Source of the DNA: ZC4RG30 sp965652645
GTDB lineage: Bacteria > Pseudomonadota > Gammaproteobacteria > Steroidobacterales > Steroidobacteraceae
NCBI GenBank assembly: GCA_965652645.1
Contig: CBFGXE010000030.1
Span: forward strand, 1-35,345
Reading direction: 5' to 3'
Length of the DNA stretch: 35,345 nt
Positions within the stretch are counted from its first letter, which is position 1. The number at the start of each line of letters is the position of its first letter. Positions 26,081 to 34,578 of the stretch are shown here, in pieces. The position numbers were made by a program, and so were the translations under genes. Under the pieces are notes generated by a model, which saw nothing but the letters and a program-made list of their open reading frames with translations, searched no databases and was not told where the DNA came from.

Positions 26081-26857
26081 ATGGCCGGCAGTCTATCTGA
26101 AACGCCCCGGGGGCCGGTTTTGCAATTCGAGTTGGCGGAAATCTCCCTTATCGGTGCGCGTGAGGAGAACCAGGACCGCATCGCCACCGCCGTGGACGGC
26201 GGCACGGCCCTGGTCGCGGTCTTTGACGGCATGGGCGGGCATGCCGATGGCGCCCGTGCCGCCGAGCTGGCGCGCCAGACCGTGCTGTCGCGCTTCAATG
26301 CCACGCCGCATCCGGTGCTCGATCCGCTGGCCTTCATGCACATGGCCCTGGGCGCGGCCCACGCCGACATGGTGGCGCTGGGCGCGCAGCTGCCGCTGGA
26401 GCACCGGCCGCGCGCCACCGGCGCAGCCTGCCTGCTGCAGGATGGTTCGGCCTGGTGCGTGCACGTGGGCGACAGCCGCATCTACCACCTGCGCGATGGC
26501 GCCGTGCTCACCCGCACGCGCGACCACAGCCACGTGGAGCTGCTGGTGCAGGAGGGCCTGATCAGCGCGCAGCAGGCGCAGAGCCATCCCATGCGCAACT
26601 TCGTCGAGAGTTGCCTGGGTGGCGATGCCATGCTGCCGGAGATGCAGGTGGGCCGGCAGGTCGCCGTGCTGCCGGGCGACATCATGCTGGTGTGCTCGGA
26701 TGGCTTCTGGGCCAACCTGCTTGACGAGGACGTGGCGGCCTCCATGTATTCCGGCGTGCAGCTGCAGGTGGCGCTGCAGGCAGTCAGTGAATTCGCCGTG
26801 CGCCGCGCCGGTCCCGGCGCGGACAACGCCACCGCCGTCGCGCTGAGGGTGCTGTGA
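26081..26857 (+). CDS. PP2C-family serine/threonine protein phosphatase
   Basis: A 258-residue soluble PPM/PP2C phosphatase dephosphorylating Ser/Thr-phosphoproteins with two metal ions. Metal-binding motifs are present in order: ENQDR, VFDGMGGHADG, GDSRIYHLRDG, VCSDGFW and GADNATAVAL. No partner Ser/Thr kinase is in the window. The start is uncertain. ATG 26081 is used here, but TTG 26120 (preceded by GGGGGCC) would give the more family-like start QFELAEISLIG. A CATAAT box overlapping the ATG (26077-26082) could then be its -10. The 3' end overlaps rph in a GTGA junction. Confidence 0.88.
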   Translation: MAGSLSETPRGPVLQFELAEISLIGAREENQDRIATAVDGGTALVAVFDGMGGHADGARAAELARQTVLSRFNATPHPVLDPLAFMHMALGAAHADMVALGAQLPLEHRPRATGAACLLQDGSAWCVHVGDSRIYHLRDGAVLTRTRDHSHVELLVQEGLISAQQAQSHPMRNFVESCLGGDAMLPEMQVGRQVAVLPGDIMLVCSDGFWANLLDEDVAASMYSGVQLQVALQAVSEFAVRRAGPGADNATAVALRVL

Positions 26858-27576
26858 GCGCGCCGCGCCACGACGGCCGGGCAGCCGATGCGCTGCGGCC
26901 GGTGAAGTTCACCCGTTCCTTCACCCGCTATGCGGAAGGGTCGGTGCTGGTGGAGTTCGGCCACACGCGCGTGCTGTGCACCGCCAGCATCGAGGAAGGC
27001 GTGCCGTCGTTCCTGCGCGGCAAGGGCCAGGGCTGGGTCACGGCCGAATACGGCATGCTGCCGCGGGCCACCCACACGCGTGGCGGTCGCGAGGCTGCCC
27101 GCGGCAAGCAATCCGGCCGCACGCAGGAGATCCAGCGGCTGATCGGCCGCTCGCTGCGCGCGGCGCTGAACCTGGCCGCGCTGGGCGAGCGCACGGTCAC
27201 GCTGGATTGCGACGTGCTGCAGGCCGATGGCGGCACGCGCACGGCCTCGGTCACGGGCGCCTATGTGGCGCTGGCCGACGCCTGCGCGAAGCTGGTGGCG
27301 GAGAAGGGCATCAGCAACCCGCTGCACGGCCAGGTGGCGGCGGTGTCGGTGGGCATCGTGGGCGGCCGCCCCGTGCTCGACCTCGACTACGTGGAAGACT
27401 CCAGCGCCGAGACCGACATGAACGTGGTGATGAACAGCGGCGGCGGTTTCATCGAGGTGCAGGGCACGGCCGAGGGCCACGCCATGCGCCGCGACGAGCT
27501 GGACGCGCTGCTGGAGCTGGCCACGCGCGGCACGGCCGAGCTGTTCGCGCTGCAACGCGCGGCACTGGCGGGATAG
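26854..27576 (+). CDS. rph: Ribonuclease PH
   Basis: A 240-residue phosphorolytic 3'-5' exoribonuclease that trims tRNA precursors. Seen: LRPVKFTRSFTRYAEGSVLVEFGHTRVLCTASIEE, GWVTAEYGMLPRATHTR with the phosphate-binding GRTQEIQRLIGRSLRAA, LDCDVLQADGGTRTASVTGA, and the DLDYVEDSSAETDMNVVM catalytic block with the metal-binding Asp residues. GTG 26854 overlaps the PP2C stop. It begins the rph-rdgB-hemW run typical of gamma- and betaproteobacteria. Confidence 0.97.
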   Translation: MSAPRHDGRAADALRPVKFTRSFTRYAEGSVLVEFGHTRVLCTASIEEGVPSFLRGKGQGWVTAEYGMLPRATHTRGGREAARGKQSGRTQEIQRLIGRSLRAALNLAALGERTVTLDCDVLQADGGTRTASVTGAYVALADACAKLVAEKGISNPLHGQVAAVSVGIVGGRPVLDLDYVEDSSAETDMNVVMNSGGGFIEVQGTAEGHAMRRDELDALLELATRGTAELFALQRAALAG

Positions 27577-27582
27577 GGACCC

Positions 27583-28179
27583 ATGGCCACGCCGCGCCGC
27601 GTGGTGCTGGCCACGGGCAATGCCGGCAAGCTGCGCGAGTTCTCCGCCCTGCTGGCACCCCTGGGATGGGAAGTGGTTTCCCAGGCGTCGCTGGGCATTG
27701 CGCCGGCCGCGGAAACCGGCAACACCTTCGAGGCCAATGCCCTGCTGAAGGCACGCCACGCGGCCGCTGCCGCCCGTCTGCCGGCGCTGGCCGATGACTC
27801 GGGCATCGAGGTGGATGCGCTGGGAGGCCGCCCGGGCGTGTTCTCCGCGCGTTACGCCGGACCTGACGCCGACGATGCGGCCAACAACACCCTGCTGCTC
27901 GCGGAGCTGTCCGGCCGGCCCGAAGGTGCGCGCACTGCCCGCTACCGCTGCGTCATCGCATTCGTGAGATCCGCCGACGATGCCGCGCCGCTGCTGGCGC
28001 GGGGCGCGTGGGAGGGCCGCATCGCCACCACTGCCCGCGGCAGCGGTGGTTTCGGCTACGACCCGCTGTTCATCCCGCGGGGACTGGACATCACCGCCGC
28101 GCAGATGGATCCCGCCGCCAAGAACGCCGTGAGCCATCGCGGCCAGGCGCTGGCCGGGCTGCTCGGACTGATGCGATGA
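27583..28179 (+). CDS. rdgB: XTP/dITP pyrophosphatase (RdgB/HAM1)
   Basis: A 198-residue house-cleaning nucleotide pyrophosphatase that hydrolyses dITP and XTP so that they are not built into DNA. Motifs: LATGNAGKLREF, ETGNTFEANALLKA, LADDSGIEVDALGG, GPDADDAANN, GSGGFGYDPLF and AVSHRGQAL. It lies 6 bp after rph and overlaps hemW by 4 bp (ATGA at 28176), so it is in the same operon. Confidence 0.97.
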   Translation: MATPRRVVLATGNAGKLREFSALLAPLGWEVVSQASLGIAPAAETGNTFEANALLKARHAAAAARLPALADDSGIEVDALGGRPGVFSARYAGPDADDAANNTLLLAELSGRPEGARTARYRCVIAFVRSADDAAPLLARGAWEGRIATTARGSGGFGYDPLFIPRGLDITAAQMDPAAKNAVSHRGQALAGLLGLMR

Positions 28180-29342
28180 GTGCCGCCACGCCGCCGCTGT
28201 CGCTGTACATCCACTTCCCCTGGTGCGTGAGCAAGTGTCCGTACTGCGACTTCAACTCCCACGCCTTGAAAGACGCGCTGCCCGAGGCACGCTACGTCGA
28301 TGCATTGCTGGCCGATGCCGCCGTGCAGGCGCCGCGGGTCGCCGGGCGCACCATCACCACCGTCTTCCTCGGCGGCGGCACGCCCAGCCTGTTTGCGCCG
28401 GACGCGCTGGCCCGGCTGTTCGACGGGCTGCGCCAGCAGGTTCGCATCGACCCCGGGGCCGAGATCACCCTCGAGGCCAATCCGGCCACGGTGGAACGCG
28501 GTCGCTTCGCGGAATATCGCGCTGCCGGCATCAATCGGGTCTCCCTGGGTGCCCAGAGTTTCGATGATGGAACATTGAAGGTGCTGGGCCGCATCCACCG
28601 GCGCGAGGATGTACTGCGCGCCACCGAAGAGCTGCACGCCTCGGGCCTCACCAACTTCAACCTCGACCTGATGTACGCGCTGCCCCACCAGGACCGGCAG
28701 GGCGCACTCGACGACGTACTCGCGGCGCTGGCGCTGCAGCCGGCGCATGTCTCCCACTACCAGCTCACGCTGGAGCCCGGCACCCTGTTCGCCGCCCGGC
28801 CGCCGCCGCTGCCCGATGACGATGCGGCCTGGGAGATGCAGCTCGCCTGCCAGGCCCTGCTGGCCGAACACGGCTATGCCCAGTACGAAGTCTCCGCCTA
28901 CGCCCGCCCCGGCTGCCAGAGCCGCCACAACCTCAACTACTGGCGCTTCGGCGACTACCTGGGCTTGGGCGCCGGTGCCCACGGCAAGCTCACCGACGGG
29001 CAGGCGGCGCGCAGCACGCACCTGCGCGAACCCCGCCGCTACCTGGCCAGCGCGGCCACAGGCCCGGATTGGCGCCCCGTGCCGGACGGGGACCTGCCCT
29101 TCGAGTACCTGATGAACGCCCTGCGCCTCACGGCCGGTTTCCGGCTGGAGGATTTCAGCGCCGCCACCGGCCTCGCCGCCGCGACGATCGAACCGCAGCT
29201 GCGCGCGCTGGCGTCGGAGGGCCTGCTCGAGACCACTGCCGCCGGCTGCTGGCGCGCCACCCCCCGCGGCTTCCAGTTCCTCAACGAGGTGCTGCAGCGC
29301 TTCCTGCCGGGCGAAATTTCGCCAATACAGGCGCGCAGTTAG
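28176..29342 (+). CDS. hemW: Heme chaperone HemW (radical SAM, HemN-like)
   Basis: A 388-residue radical-SAM protein of the HemW type. It has the CVSKCPYCDFNSH iron-sulfur motif (CxxxCxYC), TVFLGGGTPSLF, RVSLGAQSFDDGTLKVLGRIH, NFNLDLMYALPHQ, HVSHYQLTLEPGT and the HNLNYW heme-binding motif that separates HemW from true coproporphyrinogen dehydrogenase HemN. It inserts heme into respiratory enzymes. The C-terminal winged-helix-like part ends in EVLQRFLPG. ATG 28176 overlaps the rdgB stop; the longer upstream frame is not homologous. Confidence 0.96.
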   Translation: MSAATPPLSLYIHFPWCVSKCPYCDFNSHALKDALPEARYVDALLADAAVQAPRVAGRTITTVFLGGGTPSLFAPDALARLFDGLRQQVRIDPGAEITLEANPATVERGRFAEYRAAGINRVSLGAQSFDDGTLKVLGRIHRREDVLRATEELHASGLTNFNLDLMYALPHQDRQGALDDVLAALALQPAHVSHYQLTLEPGTLFAARPPPLPDDDAAWEMQLACQALLAEHGYAQYEVSAYARPGCQSRHNLNYWRFGDYLGLGAGAHGKLTDGQAARSTHLREPRRYLASAATGPDWRPVPDGDLPFEYLMNALRLTAGFRLEDFSAATGLAAATIEPQLRALASEGLLETTAAGCWRATPRGFQFLNEVLQRFLPGEISPIQARS

Positions 29343-29557
29343 GGGATTCTGCGCCGCGGCGCACCCCATCTATCCACAGCACTCAGGTGTTTTCCGAGAT
29401 TGAAAGAATTACATGCGAATCGCGTCACAGAACGCGATGTATCCCTTCTAACCGATTGATTAGACAAGGGGAAATTCGCTGGTCATATTTTGATCAATCG
29501 CGCAGAAATGCAATATTTCGGCTATTTCGGCACGCTGGGGGTGAGGTCATGCACAGA

Positions 29558-29582
29558 GTTATCCACAGAAATTGGGGATAAC
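29558..29582. promoter_or_regulatory. DnaA box within a perfect inverted repeat
   Basis: GTTATCC (29558-29564) and GGATAAC (29576-29582) are perfect inverted arms. The left arm is part of a consensus DnaA box TTATCCACA (29559-29567). The site lies about 34 bp before the -35 of the likely rpmE promoter, so DnaA or another dimeric protein bound here could affect rpmE transcription. Confidence 0.55.
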
Positions 29583-29615
29583 TGAACGGCTGCCCGGGCA
29601 GGGGGTCAAATCGTG

Positions 29616-29644
29616 TTGCCGAAGGGCCCGCCTGCCGCTAGACT
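29616..29644 (+). promoter_or_regulatory. Probable sigma-70 promoter of rpmE
   Basis: TTGCCG (29616-29621) and TAGACT (29639-29644) are separated by exactly 17 bp; each matches four of six consensus bases. Transcription would start near 29651, giving a leader of about 22 nt before the rpmE ATG at 29673. Confidence 0.5.
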
Positions 29645-29672
29645 GCGCGCCCCCTGTGGAGCGCCCGTCGCC

Positions 29673-29894
29673 ATGAAAGCCGATACTCATCCTGCCTACA
29701 CCCAGATCACCGTGACCTGCTCCTGCGGCAACACGTTCAAGACGGGCTCGACCCTGGGCCAGGACCTGCAGATCGAGGTCTGCTCTTCCTGCCACCCGTT
29801 CTACACGGGCAAGCAGAAGATGGTGGATACGGCCGGCCGCGTGGACAAGTTCCGCCGCAAGTACGCCTCCAAGGGCGCTGCCGCGGCCAGCTGA
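29673..29894 (+). CDS. rpmE: 50S ribosomal protein L31
   Basis: A 73-residue L31 of the zinc-binding (C+) type. It begins MKADTHPAYTQITVTCSCGNTFKTGSTLG and continues QIEVCSSCHPFYTGKQKMVDTAGRVDKFRRKY. The zinc cysteines lie in the CSCG and CSSC motifs. Because it is the zinc form, the zinc-free paralogue (Zur-regulated in other species), if present, would be elsewhere. ATG 29673 is preferred over an in-frame upstream start that adds non-conserved residues. Confidence 0.97.
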   Translation: MKADTHPAYTQITVTCSCGNTFKTGSTLGQDLQIEVCSSCHPFYTGKQKMVDTAGRVDKFRRKYASKGAAAAS

Positions 29895-29905
29895 GGCCCT
29901 GTGCC

Positions 29906-29929
29906 GGAAGCCGCGTCCCTGCGGCTTCC
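29906..29929 (+). terminator. Stem-loop after rpmE
   Basis: Perfect 9-bp arms GGAAGCCGC and GCGGCTTCC around a 6-nt loop begin 11 bp after the rpmE stop. The following bases are C-rich, not T-rich. It is a plausible terminator or 3'-protecting stem for rpmE. Confidence 0.55.
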
Positions 29930-29947
29930 CATCCCGCCCCCCGGGCA

Positions 29948-29953
29948 TAGAAT
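29948..29953 (+). promoter_or_regulatory. -10 element immediately upstream of the M48 gene
   Basis: TAGAAT matches five of six bases of the -10 consensus and ends 6 bp before the ATG at 29960. Transcription would then begin at or next to the start codon. No good -35 or Shine-Dalgarno is seen. The mRNA may be leaderless. Confidence 0.4.
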
Positions 29954-29959
29954 GCTGCC

Positions 29960-31447
29960 ATGTTCCGGCAGCATCCCTTCCGTACCCTGACCCGCTGCGC
30001 CGCCGCGCTGTTGCTGGCCGCGGCGCTGGTGTCCTGCGGCAGCAACCCGGCCACGGGTGGCCGCAACGTGGTGTTCACCACCATGGAAGGGGAGCTGGAG
30101 CAGTCACGCCGCTGGCATGACGAGATCATCCGCTACTACGGCCTCTATGAAGACCAGGCGGTCCAGGAGTACGTGAACGCGGTGGGCCAGCGCATCGCCC
30201 GCAACAGCGACATGCCCGACATGAAGTGGACCTTCGTGGTGATCGACGAGGGCTCCATCAATGCCTTCACCACCGGCGGCGGCTACGTCTATGTGCACCG
30301 GGGACTGCTGTCCTACCTGAACTCGGAGGCCGAGCTGGCGGCCGTGCTGGGGCACGAAGTGGCCCATGTCACCGCCCGCCACCCCGCGCGCGGCCAGAGC
30401 CGCAGCGTCGGCGCGAACCTGGGCATGCTCGCGGCCATCATCCTCACCGGCAACGCGGCGATCGCCGAAATGGCCAACATCGGCGCCGCCGCCTGGGTGC
30501 AGGGCTACGGGCGCGAGGCCGAGACCGAGGCCGACGCCATCGGCATGAAATACATGGTGCGGGCGGGTTACGACCCGCGCGCCGCGCGCAGCGTGTTCGA
30601 GACCTTCAAGGCGCAGGAGGCCTTCGAGATCAACACCGCCCGGGCCGAGGGACGCCAGCCGCAGATCTACCACGGCATCTTCTCCTCCCACCCGGCGCCG
30701 GACGCGCGCGCCATCGCGGCCGCGCGCAACGCCGCGGCGGCCATGCAGCCGGAGGATGGCTTTGCCATCAACCGCAACCTCTACATGCAGGCCATCGACG
30801 GCCTGGCCTTCGGCTCCAGCCGCTCCCAGGGCGTGGTGCGGGACAACCGCTTCTACCACGCGGACATGGGCATCACCATGGCCTTCCCCAAGGGCTGGAT
30901 CATCGAGAACCACCGCGACCGGCTGTTCGCCTACACGCGCAACCAGGAAACCATCATGCAGATCATGGTGGAGGCGCGGCCAAGCGACCTTTCGCCACGG
31001 GATTTCCTGCTGCGCATGCTGAAGGGGGCGACGCTGCGCGGTGGCGAACCGGTGAACATCAACGGCATGGAAGGATATGCCGTGCTCACGCGCGACGGCT
31101 CGCCGCTCGACCGCGGTTCAGGTCCCATCCGTTTCATTGCGCTCTACCGTGGCGGCAGCGTGTTCACCATCGCCGGCGCCAGCCGTTCCTCCCGTGATGG
31201 CCGTCCCGAGGCCGATGGCCTGTTCCGCTCCGTGGCCGAGACCATGCGCGACCTGCGGCCGGCCGAATATGCGCTGGCCGAGCCCTACCGGCTGAAGATC
31301 CTGCGGGCCACCGCCAGCACCCGCCTGGCCGAATATGCCGAGCAGATTCCCGCGCAGAAATACCGCGAGGAAGAGCTCGAACTGATCAACGGCGTCTATC
31401 CCGACAAGCCCCTGCCCGTGGGCGAATACATCAAGGTCGTCGAGTAG
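29960..31447 (+). CDS. M48-family metalloprotease lipoprotein (BepA-like)
   Basis: A 495-residue periplasmic lipoprotein protease; the lipobox is LVSC. The M48 domain spans about residues 35-250 with the zinc motif HEVAH at 132-136 and third ligand Glu190 in EAETEADAIG, followed by the YDPRAARSVFETF helix and FSSHPAPDAR. This resembles BepA/YfgC, which helps outer-membrane protein assembly quality control. Instead of TPR repeats, the C-terminal half (about 285-495) is a domain of unknown function with a conserved-looking tail RLAEYAEQIPAQKYREEEL...VYPDKPLPVGEYIKVV. It is monocistronic by spacing. Confidence 0.93.
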   Translation: MFRQHPFRTLTRCAAALLLAAALVSCGSNPATGGRNVVFTTMEGELEQSRRWHDEIIRYYGLYEDQAVQEYVNAVGQRIARNSDMPDMKWTFVVIDEGSINAFTTGGGYVYVHRGLLSYLNSEAELAAVLGHEVAHVTARHPARGQSRSVGANLGMLAAIILTGNAAIAEMANIGAAAWVQGYGREAETEADAIGMKYMVRAGYDPRAARSVFETFKAQEAFEINTARAEGRQPQIYHGIFSSHPAPDARAIAAARNAAAAMQPEDGFAINRNLYMQAIDGLAFGSSRSQGVVRDNRFYHADMGITMAFPKGWIIENHRDRLFAYTRNQETIMQIMVEARPSDLSPRDFLLRMLKGATLRGGEPVNINGMEGYAVLTRDGSPLDRGSGPIRFIALYRGGSVFTIAGASRSSRDGRPEADGLFRSVAETMRDLRPAEYALAEPYRLKILRATASTRLAEYAEQIPAQKYREEELELINGVYPDKPLPVGEYIKVVE

Positions 31448-31557
31448 GTCCGGCCTGCCGGGCCGGGGCGCATTCCCGTGCGCGGCCGGCCGCCCGGAAG
31501 TCTGTGATTCGATGGCGGGAGCGTGTAGGCTTTCCGGACCCCTCCCAGGATCGAACC

Positions 31558-32853
<1,296 letters not shown>

Positions 32854-32857
32854 GAAT

Positions 32858-33541
32858 GTGCGCAATCCCCTAGCCAACGGCCGGCGCGTGTGGAAACACG
32901 CAGGATTTGCGTATGCCGCCGTCTGGCTGGTGGACCGGATCCTCTACCGGGTGGGGATCCACACCTTCATCGTCAGCACCCATGAGCGCGACTGGGTGAT
33001 GGGGCTGCCCGCGCCCCATGTCGCTCCCTACACCTTCCGCTGGGCCACGCCGGAAGAGGTGCTGGCCGCAGCCGCCGACAGCGAACCGGAATGGATGGAC
33101 GCAACCCGCGTCGCCGCGGCGCTGGAGCGCGGTGAGCGGTGCATGGCCGCCTTCCTCGACGGACGCATGGTGTCCTGCACTTGGAGTGCGCGCAGCGGGC
33201 CGCTGCTTCCCGGCCTCACCATCAACGTGCCGCCCGACCACATCTATGGCCATGAGGCCAAGACCCGCGCCGCGCATCGCGGCCGGGGGCTCTACGCGGC
33301 GCTGGTGCTGACCGCCGCGCGCGAGGCCTGCCGTGAAGGCATGGACATGGTCGGCTACGTGTACGCCGGCAACAGCCAGGCCGTCTGCGGCAGCATCCGC
33401 ATGGGGAAGATGCGCTCCGGCCTCATCGTATGCCGGTCCGGCAGGCGGCCGTGGGCCTGGGTGTCACCCGCGTGCCGGAGGGAGGGGATATGGGTGGCGC
33501 ACGAGGCACCACCCGGGACGGTGCAATTGGCCCGCTGCTAG
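32858..33541 (+). CDS. GNAT-like N-acetyltransferase (227 aa)
   Basis: A 227-residue protein starting with GTG 4 bp after gltA, so probably co-transcribed. The N-terminal part (WKHAGFAYAAVWLVDRILYRVGIHTF) is followed by an acyltransferase-like domain. The strand ERCMAAFLDGRMVSCTW and the AHRGRGLYAALVLTAAREACREGMDMV segment match the GNAT acetyl-CoA-binding loop (RGRG-L/Y) and following helix; then YAGNSQAVCGSIRMGK fits the N-x-x-S motif. The substrate is unknown; some related proteins lie in polysaccharide or lipid loci. GTG 32888 is an alternative start. Its stop overlaps the convergent lipoprotein stop at a CTAG sequence. Confidence 0.7.
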   Translation: MRNPLANGRRVWKHAGFAYAAVWLVDRILYRVGIHTFIVSTHERDWVMGLPAPHVAPYTFRWATPEEVLAAAADSEPEWMDATRVAAALERGERCMAAFLDGRMVSCTWSARSGPLLPGLTINVPPDHIYGHEAKTRAAHRGRGLYAALVLTAAREACREGMDMVGYVYAGNSQAVCGSIRMGKMRSGLIVCRSGRRPWAWVSPACRREGIWVAHEAPPGTVQLARC

Positions 33542-34257
33542 ATTTTCTTGCAGCCTGCGCCGGACAGCGCGCTTTCCACATTGGATGCCGCGACTGCGGT
33601 GATGGCGAAGCAGTGCTGTCCCGGCGCCAGGTCGCGCGCCACATAACTGGTGATCTGCCAGCCTTCGATGTCGTGGTAGGGCTTCAGCGCAGCCGGGCTG
33701 CTGCCATGGTAGACGCGATAGCCGGCCAGCTGGTCCGGGGTGAGCGCGCTTCCGTCGGTGAACTGCTCCGGGGCCACCCAGCTCAGTGAGGCCGTGGTCA
33801 CCGGCGCCGTGACAGTGATGCTGAACGCCGGCAGCGAGCGGGTGGCGGCGCCGTCGGTCACCGAGATCACGATGTCCGGGAAGTTGCCCGCCTGCGCGGT
33901 GCCGGTCAAGCGTCCGGTGGCCACGCTGAAGCTGGCCCAGGCGGGTTTGCCGGTGATGGAGAAGGTCAGGTTGTCGCCGTCCGCGTCGCTGGCGGAAGGG
34001 GAGAAGTTGTATGCGGCGCCGGCCAGCAGGACGGTGGCGGGCATGCCGGCGATCACCGGGGCCGAGTTGGGTGCTTCCCCGGGCACGGAGGGCGGTGTGG
34101 GGGGCGGCGGGCTGCCGGTGGGCGGCGTCGGGCTGGCGGGCGGCGCCGATGCGCCCGGGGGCGTGGAGCCTGATCCGGAATCCGATCCGCCGCCGCAGGC
34201 GGCGAGGGCCACGCCCAGCAGCGAGGCCAGAATGGCGATGCGCAACTTCCTGTTCAT
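33538..34257 (-). CDS. Ig-like/FN3 surface lipoprotein under c-di-GMP riboswitch control
   Basis: A 239-residue lipoprotein. The signal ends LAAC with lipidation Cys21, followed by a disordered Gly/Ser/Pro/Thr-rich linker (about 22-62). Then comes one cadherin-like/He_PIG immunoglobulin domain (about 65-150; SASDADGDNLTFSI, GRLTGTA, ISVTDGAA) and a C-terminal fibronectin-III-like domain (about 153-236; SLSWVAPEQFTDGSAL, GYRVYHGSS, CFAITAVAASNVESA). This architecture suits a cell-surface or matrix-binding adhesin; binding partner unknown. ATG 34257 is chosen because GGAGAG lies 6 nt upstream; an in-frame ATG at 34278 lies upstream of that site. The leader holds a GEMM-I riboswitch. A related larger protein gene lies upstream on the same strand. 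Confidence 0.87.
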   Translation of the reverse strand: MNRKLRIAILASLLGVALAACGGGSDSGSGSTPPGASAPPASPTPPTGSPPPPTPPSVPGEAPNSAPVIAGMPATVLLAGAAYNFSPSASDADGDNLTFSITGKPAWASFSVATGRLTGTAQAGNFPDIVISVTDGAATRSLPAFSITVTAPVTTASLSWVAPEQFTDGSALTPDQLAGYRVYHGSSPAALKPYHDIEGWQITSYVARDLAPGQHCFAITAVAASNVESALSGAGCKKI

Positions 34258-34263
34258 GTTCTT

Positions 34264-34293
34264 CTCTCCAGAATTCACGCATTGCCTGGAGAG
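34264..34293 (-). promoter_or_regulatory. Inverted repeat that can sequester the Shine-Dalgarno (riboswitch expression platform)
   Basis: In the mRNA sense, CTCTCCAG (34293-34286) and CTGGAGAG (34271-34264) are perfect 8-bp arms around a 14-nt loop. The 3' arm contains the Shine-Dalgarno GGAGAG that serves the ATG at 34257. Closing this stem would block translation. It lies about 50 nt after the end of the c-di-GMP aptamer, the right place for a translational expression platform. Confidence 0.7.
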
Positions 34294-34344
34294 GCGGACC
34301 GGAATCGCGCACGAGCGAAGGTTGACGACGGCTTCCCTGCCACG

Positions 34345-34430
34345 AGCCGGCCGGCAACCCCGCTATCTGCTGATCCTGGACCGACAGACCGGAGGCTTTG
34401 CGTCCCCGCCTCGCGGCGGGTTTGCCAAAG
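34345..34430 (-). ncRNA. Cyclic-di-GMP-I (GEMM-I) riboswitch aptamer
   Basis: The minus-strand RNA contains the GEMM-I consensus blocks in order: GGCAAACC (34426-34419); a hairpin CCCGCC-GCGA-GGCGGG with a GNRA tetraloop; GGGACGCAAAGCCTCCGG (34406-34389); a P3 stem closed by TCTG/CAGA; and ATAGCGGGGTTGCCGG (34366-34351). These match the Vibrio Vc2 aptamer closely. The base just before CAAACC is G, aligned by eye with Vc2 G20, so c-di-GMP rather than cGAMP specificity is expected; the C of AGCGGGG corresponds to C92. It lies about 90 nt upstream of the Ig/FN3 lipoprotein ATG and about 140 nt downstream of the previous gene, so it belongs to the lipoprotein leader. Confidence 0.9.
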
Positions 34431-34537
34431 TACGGAGCAGTTGTATCGCGGGGGCGGGTCAGCCGTTCCCTTAAACACGGGGAATGGTGGGCAGGGGAAA
34501 CCCTGAATCGTGACCAGGGTGGCCGCGAAACGGCGAA

Positions 34538-34561
34538 GGCCGGCGCACCGTCGCGCCGGCC
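34538..34561 (-). terminator. GC-rich hairpin ending the upstream Ig/FN3 gene
   Basis: Perfect 9-bp arms GGCCGGCGC and GCGCCGGCC around a 6-nt loop begin 17 bp after the stop of the upstream minus-strand gene; TTCGCCGTTTCG follows. It probably ends that transcript before the riboswitch. A second short repeat CCCTG/CAGGG lies at 34501-34519. No convincing -35/-10 pair for the riboswitch transcript was found in 34441-34500. Confidence 0.5.
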
Positions 34562-34578
34562 CGCCCCAGGGAGTTCCT

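Larger units (their letters stand above)
29343..29672. other. AT-rich, repeat-rich intergenic region with DnaA boxes
   Basis: This 330-bp gap between hemW and rpmE has no plausible gene and is clearly AT-rich: 50 of the 120 bases at 29401-29520 are G/C, against a very GC-rich surround. It contains CTATCCACA at 29370-29378, one mismatch from the DnaA box, and a perfect TTATCCACA at 29559-29567. Inverted repeats: ATCGCGT/ACGCGAT (29419-29438), CGATTGAT/ATCAATCG (29453-29460 and 29493-29500) and GAAAT/ATTTC (29505-29519). ATTTCGG is directly repeated at 29515 and 29524. It could be a replication or DnaA-binding locus, a complex promoter region, or acquired DNA. Confidence 0.6.

Noticed and set aside
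29069..29581. Open frame running from hemW into the AT-rich gap
   Set aside because: The 5' part is a shadow of hemW and the rest has no coding character or ribosome-binding site.
29343..29672. tRNA, 6S RNA or dif site in the hemW-rpmE gap
   Set aside because: No cloverleaf, no long 6S-like stem and no XerCD dif-like 28-mer was recognised.
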